Source: an uncultured Lachnospiraceae bacterium
Lineage (GTDB): Bacteria; Bacillota; Clostridia; Lachnospirales; Lachnospiraceae
Length of the DNA stretch: 64,000 nucleotides
Direction: 5' to 3'
Assembly (NCBI GenBank): GCA_910579685.1
Contig: CAJTVN010000021.1
Coordinates: 1 to 64,000, forward strand
Shown: in pieces, positions 24,426 to 33,056 of the stretch
Position numbering within the stretch: position 1 is the stretch's first letter
Layout: every line of letters begins with the position of its first letter
Notes under the pieces: model-generated
What the model was told of the DNA's origin: nothing
Databases searched by the model: none
The model's input: the letters and a program-made list of their open reading frames with translations, nothing else
Position numbers and translations under genes: made by a program

Positions 24426-27400
24426 ATGAAGAAAATGAAATCGTTGCAGGGGGCTTTCTATGTATTGGTGCTTTTGTCGGTCATTGTCGCCCTTTTCTAC
24501 TGGTACACGACGCAGAACAGCAGACGCATGGAGGAGAGGAACCGGAATTATGCAGCGGATTCGGCCAGGCTGAAGGCCACGCAGATTGATAACGAGCTGA
24601 AAAACGCATTGGATCTGGTTAACACTTATGCATATTTTGTGGGAGAGAGCCTTACGGATCCGGTGGTCACGGATGAAATGCTGACAGAGATGGAAGCGAA
24701 TTCACAGTTTGACGCCCTGCTGTTTACCACGGCGGACGGTGTGGATCATATTTCTGACGGGAGGATCTCGGACGTGACGGACCGCGATTTTTATCAAAAC
24801 GGCATGAGCGGGAAAAGCGATATCTCCATCATATTTGATCCCCATTTTTTTGACGAGACCATGGCCAGCTTTTATTCTCCCGTATATTTTGAGGGGGAGA
24901 TTGCAGGGATACTCCGGGGAGCCTATCTGGCAGAGGAATATTTGAAGGATATGCTTGCCACCACGTATTTCGGGGAACAGGCGGATGTGTTTCTGTGCAC
25001 GCCGGAAGGAAGGGTGATTGCAAGCTCGGATGATGAGATGTATGAGGGGAACGTGCTGGATATCCTTGCGGGATCCGGCGTCATTGATAAAGGAACCGCG
25101 GTAAAGGCAAAAGAAATTTTCAAAAACGGCGGAGAGGGGGCTTTTATCTGTGCTCCCGGCAGCCAGAAGGATAATATCTGTGTCAGTTACCTTCCGAACA
25201 ATGATTTTGTTCTTGTGCAGACCTTTCCGGAGAGTGTCACACAGAGGATGATACAGGACGAAAATATTGTGGGAATCCGGCTGGAGCTTATGCTGATCGT
25301 GCTGTTTGCGGTCTGTATTATCGTGCTGCTTATCCGGGCGGGAAGGGAAAAGAAGCGGCTGGAAGAGGAGAACCGGGAGCTGGGATACATCATAAGCGGC
25401 GTCAACGTGCTGTTTCCCCGCTTTGCCCTGGTGGATCTTGAGGCGGGTACCTACCGCTATCTGGCGGGCACGAGATCGGAGAATAAGGATCTGCCCATAA
25501 CCGGCAGATACGAGGATCTGGTGGAAACGCTCTGTTCCATGATGCCGGATGAGAAGGAACGCAGGGAGCTTGAGGGGCAGATCAGCAGGGATTCGGTGGC
25601 GCAGGTGCTGCGGGAGCAGAAAGACATGCGTTTTGAGAATCACATCATACGCGATGGACGCTCGCAGTGGGAGCACATGAATATCGTCTGCCTGGAGAGG
25701 GGGGAAGAAAGGGCCACCAAGGCGCTGCTCACCCGTCAGAATATCACGGAGGTAAAGGAAAAAGAGCTTCGGATTCAGGCCAAGATCTCTCTTGCCGACC
25801 GCAAGGAGCGGCAGTATCGGATTGCGATTACCTCTAATTCCTTCTGCACCTTTGAGTTCAACCTCACGCAGGATCTGGTGGAGCAGGATATTGTGCGTAT
25901 GATTGACGGACGCAGAGTCTCCCTGCTGGAAAAGGCGGGGCTTACGGCGCCCTGTAAGGCGTCGGAATGCTTTGAGAGATGGAAAGCGTTTGTGCTGGAG
26001 GAGTCCAGGGAGGACTATGTAGGAATGGTCAACTTGGAATATCTGTCACAGCGCTTTGAACAGGGGGATGCGGAGGTGGACGTGGATTACTGGGGGCAGG
26101 ATTCCGCCGGGGAGCAGATGTGCGTCCGTCAGTCCTTTATCATGACAAAGGATGACTCTACGGACGATATCGTGGTCATGGTAGTGTCGAAGGAGATCAC
26201 AGAGCAGGTCAGAAAGCAGAGGCAGCAGACCCAGGCGCTGCAGGATGCCCTCATGCAGGCGCAGCATGCCAACCGGGCAAAGACCACCTTCCTTTCCAAC
26301 ATGTCCCATGATATCCGTACGCCCATGAATGCGATCATAGGATTCACCACCATTGCGGTGAGCCATATTGATAACAGGGAGCAGGTCAGGGACTGTCTGC
26401 AGAAGGTTCTCTCTTCCAGCAACCATCTGCTCAGCCTGATTAACGACATCCTTGACATGAGCCGGATCGAGAGCGGAAAGGTGCAGATCAAAGAGCAGGA
26501 ATGCAATATTTCCGAGATTATGCACAATCTGGTAAATATTATTCAGCCGCAGGTCAAGGCAAAGCAGCTGGAGCTGTTTATCGATACCTTTGAGGTCGCT
26601 AACGAGGACGTGATTGCGGATGCGCTCAAGATGAATCAGGTGTTTATCAATCTTCTGAGCAATGCCGTGAAGTACACGCCGGCAGGGGGAACGATTTCCT
26701 TCCGGATCATGCAGAAGACCACCTTCCGCCATGGATACGGCGATTATGTGTTTGTCATTAAGGATAACGGAATCGGGATGTCCAGGGAATTTGTGGAGCA
26801 TGTATTTGAACCCTTTGAGAGGGAGGCAAGCGCCACCCGATCCGGTATTCAGGGCACAGGGCTCGGCATGGCTATCACGAAAAATATCGTAGAGATGATG
26901 AACGGCACCATCAGCGTGGAGAGCGAGGTGGGTAAGGGAAGCACGTTTACCGTGGCGCTGACGCTGAAGCTTCAGGATGTTGCAAAGAATGCGGAACAGC
27001 TGGAAGGCCTTAAGGGCCTTAGGGCCATGGTGGTGGACGACGACTTTAATGTCTGCGACAGCGTGAGCAAGATGCTCAAGCAGATCGGTATGAGGGCCGA
27101 GTGGACCACCTCCGGCAGGGAGGCGGCATACCGGGCAAAAATGGCATATGAGGAAGGCGATTCTTACCATACCTATATTATCGACTGGCAGATGCCCGAG
27201 CTTAGCGGGGTGGAGACGGCCAGGAAGATCCGCAGCGTGGTGGGAAATGATGCGCCTATCATTATCTTGACGGCATATGACTGGACGGATATTGAGGAAG
27301 AGGCGAGGAATGCCGGCGTCACGGCCTTCTGTGCAAAACCGCTTTTCATGTCTGATCTGAAATCCGCACTTCTTGCAGCAAACAATCTGACCGACCGGGA

Positions 27401-27815
27401 GGAAGAGGCCGCTTCATGGACGCTGGCTGACTTTGGCGGGAAGAGGATTCTGCTGGTGGAGGATATTGAGCTGAACCGTGAGATTGCGGAGGTTATCCTC
27501 ACAGAATCGGGATTCCTTGTGGAATCGGCTCCGGACGGCACAGATGCGGTAGCCATGATGGAAAAAGCTCCGGAAAACTACTATGACGCAATTCTCATGG
27601 ATGTGCAGATGCCGATCATGAACGGCTATGAGGCCACCAGGACCATCCGCAATCTGCCAAGGAAGGATGTCAGGGATCTGCCGATCATTGCCATGACGGC
27701 CAATGCATTGGAGGAGGATAAGGAGGCGGCGTTAAAGAACGGAATGAGCGCCCATATCGCCAAGCCGCTGGATATGGATATTTTCATGGCGGTGCTCAAG
27801 GAATTCGTTAAATAA
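24426..27815 (+). CDS. hybrid sensor histidine kinase with Cache sensor and two receiver domains
   Basis: The protein is 1129 residues from ATG 24426 (GAAGGGG 8 nt upstream). Order: membrane helix at about 8-28, an extracytoplasmic Cache-type sensor to about 270, a second helix (LMLIVLFAVCIIVLLI), a PAS-like region, HisKA with His628 (MSHDIRTPMNA), a HATPase domain (LLSNAVKYTP, DNGIGMS, GTGLGMAI), and two receiver domains with Asp920 (IIDWQMPEL) and Asp1059 (ILMDVQMPIMNGYEA). It has its own promoter and no dedicated output regulator next to it. Ligands of Cache kinases are usually small organic molecules; here the adjacent sugar cluster suggests but does not prove a carbohydrate link. Confidence 0.92.
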   Translation: MKKMKSLQGAFYVLVLLSVIVALFYWYTTQNSRRMEERNRNYAADSARLKATQIDNELKNALDLVNTYAYFVGESLTDPVVTDEMLTEMEANSQFDALLFTTADGVDHISDGRISDVTDRDFYQNGMSGKSDISIIFDPHFFDETMASFYSPVYFEGEIAGILRGAYLAEEYLKDMLATTYFGEQADVFLCTPEGRVIASSDDEMYEGNVLDILAGSGVIDKGTAVKAKEIFKNGGEGAFICAPGSQKDNICVSYLPNNDFVLVQTFPESVTQRMIQDENIVGIRLELMLIVLFAVCIIVLLIRAGREKKRLEEENRELGYIISGVNVLFPRFALVDLEAGTYRYLAGTRSENKDLPITGRYEDLVETLCSMMPDEKERRELEGQISRDSVAQVLREQKDMRFENHIIRDGRSQWEHMNIVCLERGEERATKALLTRQNITEVKEKELRIQAKISLADRKERQYRIAITSNSFCTFEFNLTQDLVEQDIVRMIDGRRVSLLEKAGLTAPCKASECFERWKAFVLEESREDYVGMVNLEYLSQRFEQGDAEVDVDYWGQDSAGEQMCVRQSFIMTKDDSTDDIVVMVVSKEITEQVRKQRQQTQALQDALMQAQHANRAKTTFLSNMSHDIRTPMNAIIGFTTIAVSHIDNREQVRDCLQKVLSSSNHLLSLINDILDMSRIESGKVQIKEQECNISEIMHNLVNIIQPQVKAKQLELFIDTFEVANEDVIADALKMNQVFINLLSNAVKYTPAGGTISFRIMQKTTFRHGYGDYVFVIKDNGIGMSREFVEHVFEPFEREASATRSGIQGTGLGMAITKNIVEMMNGTISVESEVGKGSTFTVALTLKLQDVAKNAEQLEGLKGLRAMVVDDDFNVCDSVSKMLKQIGMRAEWTTSGREAAYRAKMAYEEGDSYHTYIIDWQMPELSGVETARKIRSVVGNDAPIIILTAYDWTDIEEEARNAGVTAFCAKPLFMSDLKSALLAANNLTDREEEAASWTLADFGGKRILLVEDIELNREIAEVILTESGFLVESAPDGTDAVAMMEKAPENYYDAILMDVQMPIMNGYEATRTIRNLPRKDVRDLPIIAMTANALEEDKEAALKNGMSAHIAKPLDMDIFMAVLKEFVK

Positions 27816-27827
27816 TGCAAGGGTCAA

Positions 27828-27868
27828 AAGGTCATGTATGATATGCTTGCATATCTGTGCATGACTTT
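27828..27868 (+). other. two-part stem-loop after the hybrid kinase
   Basis: AAGGTCATG pairs with CATGACTTT and, inside, GATATGC pairs with GCATATC, separated by small internal loops. No T-run follows, so termination is uncertain. It may be a message-end or processing structure. Confidence 0.4.
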
Positions 27869-27918
27869 GGGAGTCCAACATCATTAAATAATTTCAAACG
27901 AGGCAGGAGGACGGAGGT

Positions 27919-28407
27919 GTGGTAAAACCGGAAAGTGGAAAGCGGATATCAAAGACGGATACTTATCTGAATTGTGCGGAAAGTTTTGCCTACAGGAGCA
28001 CATGCCTGAAAAGAAAGTACGGGGCAGTGATTGTGAAGGAGGATGCGGTGATCTCCACGGGCTACAATGGCTCTCCCAGGGGCTTTGAAAACTGCTGTGA
28101 TATCAGGGATTGTCCCCGGATCCGAAGGAACATGCATCAGGGGGAAGGGTACGGACTGTGCCGTGCGGTGCATGCGGAGGCAAACGCCTTACTCAACTGC
28201 TCCAGGGAGCAGACTATGGGAGCTGATCTGTATCTGTCCTGCGTAAATCCGCAGGACGGCTCCGTGCATCATGCAAGGCCCTGCCCGCTCTGCGCCCGCC
28301 TGATCATCCAGGAGGGTATACGGAATGTGATCCTGCGAAAGGGCGAGGGGACGGAAAACTATCAGGTTATTCCGGCAAAGGAGCTTGCGTGGTTTATGGA
28401 AGAATAG
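27919..28407 (+). CDS. dCMP deaminase family protein (ComEB-like)
   Basis: A 162-residue zinc deaminase starting at GTG 27919, with AGGAGG 8 nt upstream. The catalytic zinc site is VHAEANALL (His, with the proton-shuttle Glu) plus the two cysteines in CPLCARLI. Upstream GAVIVKEDAVISTGYNGSP and CCDIRDC segments fit the ComEB/dCMP deaminase group, which makes dUMP for thymidylate synthesis. Its stop lies inside the upstream in-frame extension of the HAD phosphatase gene, so the two are probably co-transcribed. Confidence 0.9.
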   Translation: MVKPESGKRISKTDTYLNCAESFAYRSTCLKRKYGAVIVKEDAVISTGYNGSPRGFENCCDIRDCPRIRRNMHQGEGYGLCRAVHAEANALLNCSREQTMGADLYLSCVNPQDGSVHHARPCPLCARLIIQEGIRNVILRKGEGTENYQVIPAKELAWFMEE

Positions 28408-28424
28408 GAGAAGGAAAAAAGACA

Positions 28425-29255
28425 GTGAAAAAAGATAGAGTATTATATGTTTCAGATCTTGACGGTACACTGCTGAATACGAAGGACAAGATATCGGATT
28501 ACAGCGTTGAGACAATTAACGCCCTGGTGGAGCGGGGAATGCTTTTTACCTACGCAACCGCAAGATCCCTGGTTTCGGCCTCTGCGGTGGCCCGGGGGCT
28601 TTCCACTCAGATTCCGGTGATCGTCTATAACGGGGCTTTTATCATAAAGCCGGATACCGGGGAGATTCTCTCGTCCGTCTTTTTCACGCAAAGGGAGCGG
28701 GAGACAGTGGCGGATTTTCTTACGAAGGAGGGTATCTTTCCGCTGGTTTACGCCTATGTGGACGGGCAGGAGAGGGTATCCTGGCTGCCGGAAAAAGAAA
28801 ACGAGGGCTTTTGCCGGTATTTTGCAAAGAGGAAGGGGGATCGGCGGTTCCGGCCGCTTACGGAGGAACAAAATCTCTATGAGGGGGAGATTTTCTATTT
28901 TACCTGTATCGGGGAGAGGGAAGAGCTCCTTCCTGTCTACGAGAGATTCCGGGATGACGGAAACTATATCTGCACCCTGCAGCAGGAGCTTTACAGCACG
29001 GAATATTTCTGTGAGATCATGCCAAAAGGGGCCACCAAGGCGAATGCCATCGGAAAGCTGAAGAAGATGTGGGGGTGTGAGAGGGTGGTATCCTTCGGAG
29101 ATGCCGTTAACGATATTCCCATGTTCCGCATCTCGGATGAATGCTATGCGGTGGCAAATGCAGTGGATGAGCTGAAGGCCATGGCGGACGGCGTGATCGG
29201 GGATAATGACAGTGACGCAGTGGCAAGATGGCTGCTTGCGAGTGCGGTTGTCTGA
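28425..29255 (+). CDS. Cof-type HAD-superfamily phosphatase
   Basis: The protein is 276 residues from a GTG at 28425 (GGAGAAGG about 10 nt upstream); an in-frame ATG at 28389 lies inside the previous gene and is less likely. Motif I SDLDGTLLN holds the nucleophilic aspartate; the C-terminal GATKANAIGKL lysine and FGDAVNDIPMF metal-site motif complete a Cof-type (IIB cap) phosphatase. These enzymes dephosphorylate sugar phosphates or flavin and pyridoxal cofactors; the substrate cannot be told from sequence. Confidence 0.9.
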   Translation: MKKDRVLYVSDLDGTLLNTKDKISDYSVETINALVERGMLFTYATARSLVSASAVARGLSTQIPVIVYNGAFIIKPDTGEILSSVFFTQRERETVADFLTKEGIFPLVYAYVDGQERVSWLPEKENEGFCRYFAKRKGDRRFRPLTEEQNLYEGEIFYFTCIGEREELLPVYERFRDDGNYICTLQQELYSTEYFCEIMPKGATKANAIGKLKKMWGCERVVSFGDAVNDIPMFRISDECYAVANAVDELKAMADGVIGDNDSDAVARWLLASAVV

Positions 29256-29321
29256 ATGTTTCAGCAGCTTACTGTTTCGCAATTACCTAAAAAAGCTTAG
29301 TTATGGAAAGGAAAAAGGATT

Positions 29322-29573
29322 ATGTTGGAATTCAAGTATGACACGCAGCTTTTAATTGAGGGAGAAAACCTGGATGAGGACGAGATCAGCGAGTATTTCA
29401 CAGAGCACTTTAATGGAGACTGCCTGCTGGCGGTGGGAGACGAGGAGCTGATCAAGATCCATTTTCACACCAACGAGCCCTGGGAGGTGCTGAGATACTG
29501 TGCGTCCATCGGGGAGATCTATGATATCGTGATAGAGGATATGGACAGGCAGTCCAGAGGCCTAAAGGGATAA
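29322..29573 (+). CDS. stand-alone FakA C-terminal (Dak1_2-like) domain protein
   Basis: An 83-residue protein (LEFKYDTQLLIEGENLDEDEI ...). The order FKYDTQLLIEGENL, then LLAVGDEELIKIHFHTNEP and EVLRYCASIGEI, matches the C-terminal domain of the fatty-acid kinase/DAK-like protein FakA, normally attached to a DhaL kinase domain of more than 500 residues in total. Here the domain stands alone with its own start and a GGAAAGG ribosome binding site, and no kinase or DegV gene is nearby. It may be a free regulatory or lipid-handling subunit. Confidence 0.7.
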   Translation: MLEFKYDTQLLIEGENLDEDEISEYFTEHFNGDCLLAVGDEELIKIHFHTNEPWEVLRYCASIGEIYDIVIEDMDRQSRGLKG

Positions 29574-29606
29574 TCGGCTGGCGAGGTATTTCGGAAAAGG
29601 AGACCT

Positions 29607-30545
29607 ATGACCGTTATGAAAGGTATTTATTATAATGGAAAGGATGCGCTTTACAGGGAGGACATTCCCATGCCCGTACCGGAAGAGCGGGAGAGCCTTG
29701 TGAAGATCCGTATGTGCGCTCTCTGCAATACGGACAAGGAGATTCGAAAGGGCTATCGTCCCGACTTCCGGGGAGTGATGGGACATGAATTCGTGGGCGA
29801 GGTGCTGGAATCTCCCAGGGAAGACCTGATCGGAAAGAGAGTGGTGGGAGAGCTCAATGCCTCCTGCGGGAAGTGCATCTATTGTAAGACGGGACGCACC
29901 ACTCACTGTAACAGCCGCAGGGTTCTTGGCATGTCGAACAAGGACGGAGCGTTTGCGGAATATATGACCATTGACACGGGACTTCTCCACGTGGTTCCGG
30001 ACGGCCTTGCGGATGAGATTGCGGTTTTTACAGAGCCTCTTGCGGCGGCTCTCGAGATTCTCACGCAGATTCATATTTCTCCTGACAAAAATGCGGCGGT
30101 TCTGGGGGACGGAAGGCTTGCCCTTCTGACAGCCCAGGTTCTGGCGCTTACCGGGCTTGACCTTACGGTAATTGGAAAGCACGAGGAAAAGCTGGAACGG
30201 TTCAAGCCCTTTGCGAGGGTGACGACGCAGGGCGAGAGGGAGGGCTACGAATATGTGGCCGAGTGCACGGGATCCGAGACCGGGCTTCCCAGGGCTTTTG
30301 AGCTGGTACGGAAAAAGGGAACCATTATTCTAAAGAGCACTTATGCCGGGAAGCTTGGCCTGGATATGAGCATGGTTGCCGTGAATGAGATTACCATTGT
30401 GGGGAGCAGATGCGGCCCCTTTGAGCCGGCGCTCAAGCTGCTTGGAGAAGGGAAGGTCAAGCTGCCGCCCATTGAGCTGTATGATCTGAAGGATTTTGAG
30501 AAGGCCTTTGCGTCAAGGGCGTTTAAGGCGGGGTTTGCATTATAG
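29607..30545 (+). CDS. zinc-dependent alcohol dehydrogenase-like oxidoreductase (MDR family)
   Basis: A 312-residue cytoplasmic oxidoreductase. The catalytic-zinc segment CALCNTDKEI is followed by MGHEFVGEV, and the structural-zinc cysteines lie in CGKCIYCKTGRTTHC. The nucleotide-binding region is AVLGDGRLALLTAQ, where the first glycines of the usual GxGxxG are partly replaced. It is somewhat short for the family (about 340). It probably reduces or oxidises an alcohol, polyol or aldehyde with NAD(P). GGAG precedes the start. The 173 nt downstream hold no gene. Confidence 0.88.
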   Translation: MTVMKGIYYNGKDALYREDIPMPVPEERESLVKIRMCALCNTDKEIRKGYRPDFRGVMGHEFVGEVLESPREDLIGKRVVGELNASCGKCIYCKTGRTTHCNSRRVLGMSNKDGAFAEYMTIDTGLLHVVPDGLADEIAVFTEPLAAALEILTQIHISPDKNAAVLGDGRLALLTAQVLALTGLDLTVIGKHEEKLERFKPFARVTTQGEREGYEYVAECTGSETGLPRAFELVRKKGTIILKSTYAGKLGLDMSMVAVNEITIVGSRCGPFEPALKLLGEGKVKLPPIELYDLKDFEKAFASRAFKAGFAL

Positions 30546-30718
30546 GGGGAAGTCTGCATTATCAATCGCAGCAATGTATTCGTCCGTACTAAAAATAAAA
30601 CGTTCTCCCTTTTATTTATGCATCCATGCAATTTAAGCAGTTCAGGCAATCCTTCTGGATTAATTCATGAAAATCTACTGTTACATAAAGACAATTAAGC
30701 CGGAGCATACTAGGAAGT

Positions 30719-31270
30719 ATGAAAAAGAAGAATATCCACAGCTTTGATTTTTATTGTCTTTTATTTTTTGTGCTGTCCTTTGCGGGCTGGGTATGGGAGG
30801 TGGTTCTGCATCTTTTTACCTCCCACGCTTTTATTAACCGGGGCGTTTACAAGGGGCCTTATCTGCCAATTTACGGCGTGGGAGGCCTGCTGCTGTCCTT
30901 TTTCCTGAAACGATTCCGCAAAAACCCGCCTTTGGTGTTCGCCCTTTCCCTGATGATCTGCTCCGTGCTCGAATATTTCACCAGCTGGTTTCTGGAAAGA
31001 AAGTGGGGAGTGAGATGGTGGGACTACAGCGGGCATTTCATGAATCTGAAAGGGAGGATCTGCCTGATGGGGGCGCTGGTGTTCGGGGCGGGAGGAACCG
31101 CCCTTGTGTGCTGGTTTGTCCCCGCTTATGAGAAGTGGGTGGAAAAGCTTCCGGTAAAGCTGCGGCTTACGGTGTGCGTTATCTCACTTGTCGTCTTTGC
31201 GGCGGATGCGGCCCATGCCGAAATACGGCCCAATGTGGGCGAGGGGATTACTTCGGAGGAAGAAAATTAG
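30719..31270 (+). CDS. CmpB-type membrane protein (PF06541-like putative ABC-transporter protein)
   Basis: A 183-residue membrane protein with about five hydrophobic segments. The conserved pattern SFAGWVWEVV, RGVYKGPYLPIYGVGG, EYFTSWFLER, WWDYSGHFMNLKGRICL and a final AEIRPNVGE tail is typical of the family annotated as putative ABC transporter permease (CmpB type). No ATPase partner is adjacent, and the transport role of the family is unproven. AGGAAG lies close to the ATG. Confidence 0.85.
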   Translation: MKKKNIHSFDFYCLLFFVLSFAGWVWEVVLHLFTSHAFINRGVYKGPYLPIYGVGGLLLSFFLKRFRKNPPLVFALSLMICSVLEYFTSWFLERKWGVRWWDYSGHFMNLKGRICLMGALVFGAGGTALVCWFVPAYEKWVEKLPVKLRLTVCVISLVVFAADAAHAEIRPNVGEGITSEEEN

Positions 31271-31282
31271 ATAATAAAACAC

Positions 31283-31311
31283 TTGTATTTTCAGATGTCC
31301 GGTGATATAGT
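31283..31311 (+). promoter_or_regulatory. candidate promoter for the Rpn-type nuclease gene
   Basis: TTGTAT (31283-31288) and TATAGT (31306-31311), 17-nt spacer. The 210-nt leader after it contains a CTTCCAG/CTGGAAG hairpin and a GGGC/GCCC hairpin. Confidence 0.55.
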
Positions 31312-31522
31312 GAATATACTCTGATATCGTATTTCGTTCATACGATTCTGACTTCCAGTCATGCTGGAAGGTAAAGGAGGGCATTTCGCCCTGTTGATAC
31401 CCACTGTAAAGCTGGCAGAAAAGAGAAAACGGCAGCTGAATGTCATAATGCATTTCGGCGTACCTTTATTCCTTCAATCCTATTTTCTGTCAGGAAAATT
31501 ATCGATATGGAAGGAGCCATTT

Positions 31523-32599
31523 ATGACAAAAGAAACGCAGACTGCTATCAACAACCCGCAGCTTTTTGACAGCAGCAGTAAGCTGATTTTCGGTGACAAT
31601 ATTTTAAGCGCTCAGTTTTTCCGGGACTATGCCGACATGGAAATTCTGAGAAATATAAAACCGGAGGATGTGGAGGACGTATCAAATCGTTACGTGCCGC
31701 TGTTTGGCACGGAGCGGGAGAGTGACACAGTCAAGAGAGTGGATATTTCCAAGTACCATTCCCTGAAAAGTCCGTTTGCGGAAAAGAACGAAAGCGAGAT
31801 CAATTTACCGTTGTATATTGTTTCGCTTATTGAACACAAGACGAAAGTGGAGTATAATGTGGTCATGCAGATGCTGCGGTACACGGTGTATATCTGGGAG
31901 GATTTTGAGAAAGAGATGGAGAGACGGCATGCGGGTATCAGCCGGAGGAAAGGATTCAGATATCCGCCGGTTCTTCCGATCGTTTATTACGAGGGGAATG
32001 GGGAATGGACAGCCCCGGCTGATCTGTCGGAAAGAATCCTTGGCGGGGAGCTTTTAGGAAAATATCTGCCGCATTTCAAGTACCAGCTGGTTCGGCTGCA
32101 TGACTACAGCAATGCGGAGCTGCTCAAAAAAGGGGACGAGATCTCCCTGGCTATGCTGATCAACAAGATTCACAGTCCGGAGGACATGACGGCGTTCATG
32201 AAAATTTCAGGTGAAAAGGCAGATGAAATTCTGAAGGATACGCCCGAGTATCTTCTGGAGATTATGGCAAAACTGCTCAGGGCGTTGTTATATAAAATGA
32301 ACCTGCCAGAGGAAGAGACGGAGAGCGCAGTTTCAAAGATTAAGGAGCGTAAGATGTCGATGCTGTTTGAGAATGTAACAATGGATATACAGGCGGAGAG
32401 AAGGAACAGGGCGAAGGCGGAAGAGAGACTTAATGCGACAGAGAAAGCGTTTGAAGTCTATAAACAGGTCAGCAGAATGCAAAGACGGGGCTGTCTTGAA
32501 GCTGAGATTAAGAGTGCCCTGTCGGAAAAATTTTCTCTGACAGAGGAGGAGGCGGATGCCGAGTACAGGAAAGCTCTTGAAGAGTATTTAAAAGATTGA
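31523..32599 (+). CDS. Rpn-family PD-(D/E)XK nuclease/putative transposase
   Basis: The protein is 358 residues from ATG 31523 (AAGGAG 6 nt upstream). The core shows the Rpn/YhgA-like pattern: LIFGDNILSAQFFRDY, then LPLYIVSLIEHKTKVEYNV with an E-x-K-like active-site element, YTVYIWEDF, and PVLPIVYYEG. The C-terminal third is helical and charged. Members bind and cut DNA and can promote RecA-independent recombination in E. coli; they do not need inverted repeats, and none is seen here. A separate promoter makes it a single-gene unit. Confidence 0.82.
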   Translation: MTKETQTAINNPQLFDSSSKLIFGDNILSAQFFRDYADMEILRNIKPEDVEDVSNRYVPLFGTERESDTVKRVDISKYHSLKSPFAEKNESEINLPLYIVSLIEHKTKVEYNVVMQMLRYTVYIWEDFEKEMERRHAGISRRKGFRYPPVLPIVYYEGNGEWTAPADLSERILGGELLGKYLPHFKYQLVRLHDYSNAELLKKGDEISLAMLINKIHSPEDMTAFMKISGEKADEILKDTPEYLLEIMAKLLRALLYKMNLPEEETESAVSKIKERKMSMLFENVTMDIQAERRNRAKAEERLNATEKAFEVYKQVSRMQRRGCLEAEIKSALSEKFSLTEEEADAEYRKALEEYLKD

Positions 32600-32622
32600 C
32601 GGTGTGATGCCATATCTGCCGA

Positions 32623-32651
32623 TTGACAAACAGGTCTTTCTACATTATGAT
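32623..32651 (+). promoter_or_regulatory. sigma-A promoter of the aspS transcript
   Basis: TTGACA (32623-32628) and TATGAT (32646-32651), 17-nt spacer, immediately before the T-box leader. Confidence 0.88.
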
Positions 32652-32657
32652 AGACAT

Positions 32658-32985
32658 GACAAAAGCCATGACGAAGAGAAGTAGTGTGGGAGTTCACTCA
32701 AAGAGAGTCGGCGGCGGTGGGAATCCGGCAGCAGAGCCCATATGAATAACACTTCCGAGCTGCAGGCTGAACAGGACGGCTATATCGAAGCTGTTCCAAG
32801 TAGGTGCGCCGTAAGCCGCGCGTGAGACGGCAGATGAAGGGACTGCACGGCAGAGAGTTGCAAAGCGGCATCTTGCAATGAAAAAGCTTGCGTTGTAAAC
32901 GGCTGCATGGCAGTAAATCAGGTGGTACCGCGGATTTTTATTCGTCCTGAATTGATGAAACGTCAATTCAGGGCGTTTCTGGTTA
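32658..32985 (+). ncRNA. T-box riboswitch, tRNA-Asp responsive
   Basis: A 5' leader with the canonical T-box sequence AGGTGGTACCGCGG at 32920-32933 and the Stem I apical pattern GAGAGTCGGCGGCGGTGGGA near 32704. A terminator follows: CGTCCTGAATTGA (32943-32955) pairs with TCAATTCAGGGCG (32963-32975), with a TTTCTGGTT tail. Uncharged tRNA pairing stabilises the antiterminator and allows aspS expression. GAC at 32775-32777, followed by a purine, is the likely Asp specifier codon; that placement is inferred, not folded. Confidence 0.9.
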
Positions 32986-33056
32986 ACACGGGGATGGAGC
33001 GCAGAGTGCGTCTTCCCTGAATGAAACAGTAAACCGAATGGGAAAGGGAGAGAAAG

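Noticed and set aside
26046..27170. A 374-codon minus-strand frame inside the hybrid kinase
   Set aside because: It is antisense to conserved HisKA, HATPase and receiver domains; no start signal.
30681..30711. TTACAT/CATACT as a promoter for the CmpB-type gene
   Set aside because: The spacer is 19 nt and the -10 would be only 8 nt from the start codon, leaving no room for a leader and ribosome binding site.
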